Assembly: GCA_013138655.1 (NCBI GenBank)
Contig: WTCI01000152.1
Coordinates: forward strand, 1-13,377
DNA length: 13,377 bases
Direction of reading: 5' to 3'
Source of the DNA: Desulfuromonadaceae bacterium
GTDB lineage: Bacteria; Desulfobacterota; Desulfuromonadia; Desulfuromonadales; Geopsychrobacteraceae
Part shown: positions 13,245 through 13,377 of the stretch, piece after piece
Layout: the number at the start of each line of letters is the position of its first letter
Position numbering within the stretch: the stretch's first letter is position 1
Made by a program: the position numbers and the translations under genes
Notes under the pieces: generated by a model
What the model was told of the DNA's origin: nothing
What the model saw: only the letters and a program-made list of their open reading frames with translations
Databases searched by the model: none

Positions 13245-13377
13245 AGGAGCCTGTCCGACAATACAAGAACCTACTGCGAAACCGTCTGATCGGTTCATAT
13301 TTCCGTATGTTTTCGACAAATAGCGGTGCTATTCGCTCTCAAACCTACGAAAATCTGCCCTCGAACAGACGATTTCT
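13245..13377. mobile_element. MITE-like palindromic element (copy 2, cut by the window edge)
   Basis: It starts AGGAGCCTGTCCGACAATAC at 13245 and runs to the window end, in the opposite orientation to the copy at 3180-3343. I count five differences in the 133 shared bases, three of them in the first 15. It lies 91 bases upstream of thiC, so it is either in the thiC leader or in its promoter region. Confidence 0.75.

Overview
The window looks like chromosomal DNA of a Desulfuromonadales-type deltaproteobacterium (Geobacter, Desulfuromonas or Pelobacter relatives). The reasons are an exported multihaem c-type cytochrome, a long-form RdgC of the kind I associate with this group, a PilZ protein, short-form ThiC and moderate GC. 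No source was given, so this is inference. There is no rRNA, tRNA, CRISPR array or complete insertion sequence. The features that are not housekeeping genes are short repeats, a palindromic MITE-like element, leader structures and one very small gene.

Layout. Bases 1-157 hold a short repeat and a plus-strand terminator. On the minus strand follow an RdgC-like protein (158-1336), a membrane J-domain protein with a C-terminal repeat region resembling MshEN (1547-2314), and a PilZ c-di-GMP receptor (2429-3133). A 164-bp hairpin element (3180-3343) separates these from a plus-strand THUMP/23S rRNA methyltransferase (3504-4631) and rpsU (4714-4911). A bidirectional terminator then faces the multihaem cytochrome gene (5002-6123, minus). 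The long-form GAPDH gene (6402-7844, minus) and class II aldolase gene fba (8088-9068, plus) diverge from a shared 243-bp promoter region. Next is a compact plus-strand unit (9154-9560): promoter with a palindromic spacer, structured leader, a tiny signal-peptide/CxxCH gene with an in-frame TAG, and a terminator. The last minus-strand block is thiC (11855-13153), speD (10889-11677) and a ChaN-like/PDZ lipoprotein gene (9625-10869). A second copy of the hairpin element starts at 13245 and runs off the window.

How the genes relate. GAPDH and aldolase catalyse adjacent steps of glycolysis/gluconeogenesis and are probably co-regulated from their divergent promoters. The J-domain and PilZ proteins are neighbours, and both may sense c-di-GMP. 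rpsU and the methyltransferase both concern the ribosome, but rpsU has its own promoter. speD and the ChaN-like gene are 19 nt apart and probably one operon.

Most worth a second look: the amber-interrupted CxxCH mini-gene and its promoter palindrome, the J-domain/MshEN-like architecture next to PilZ, the palindromic MITE pair, the terminator-like hairpins in front of speD and thiC, and whether the ThiC-family protein is ThiC or its B12-pathway paralogue BzaF.
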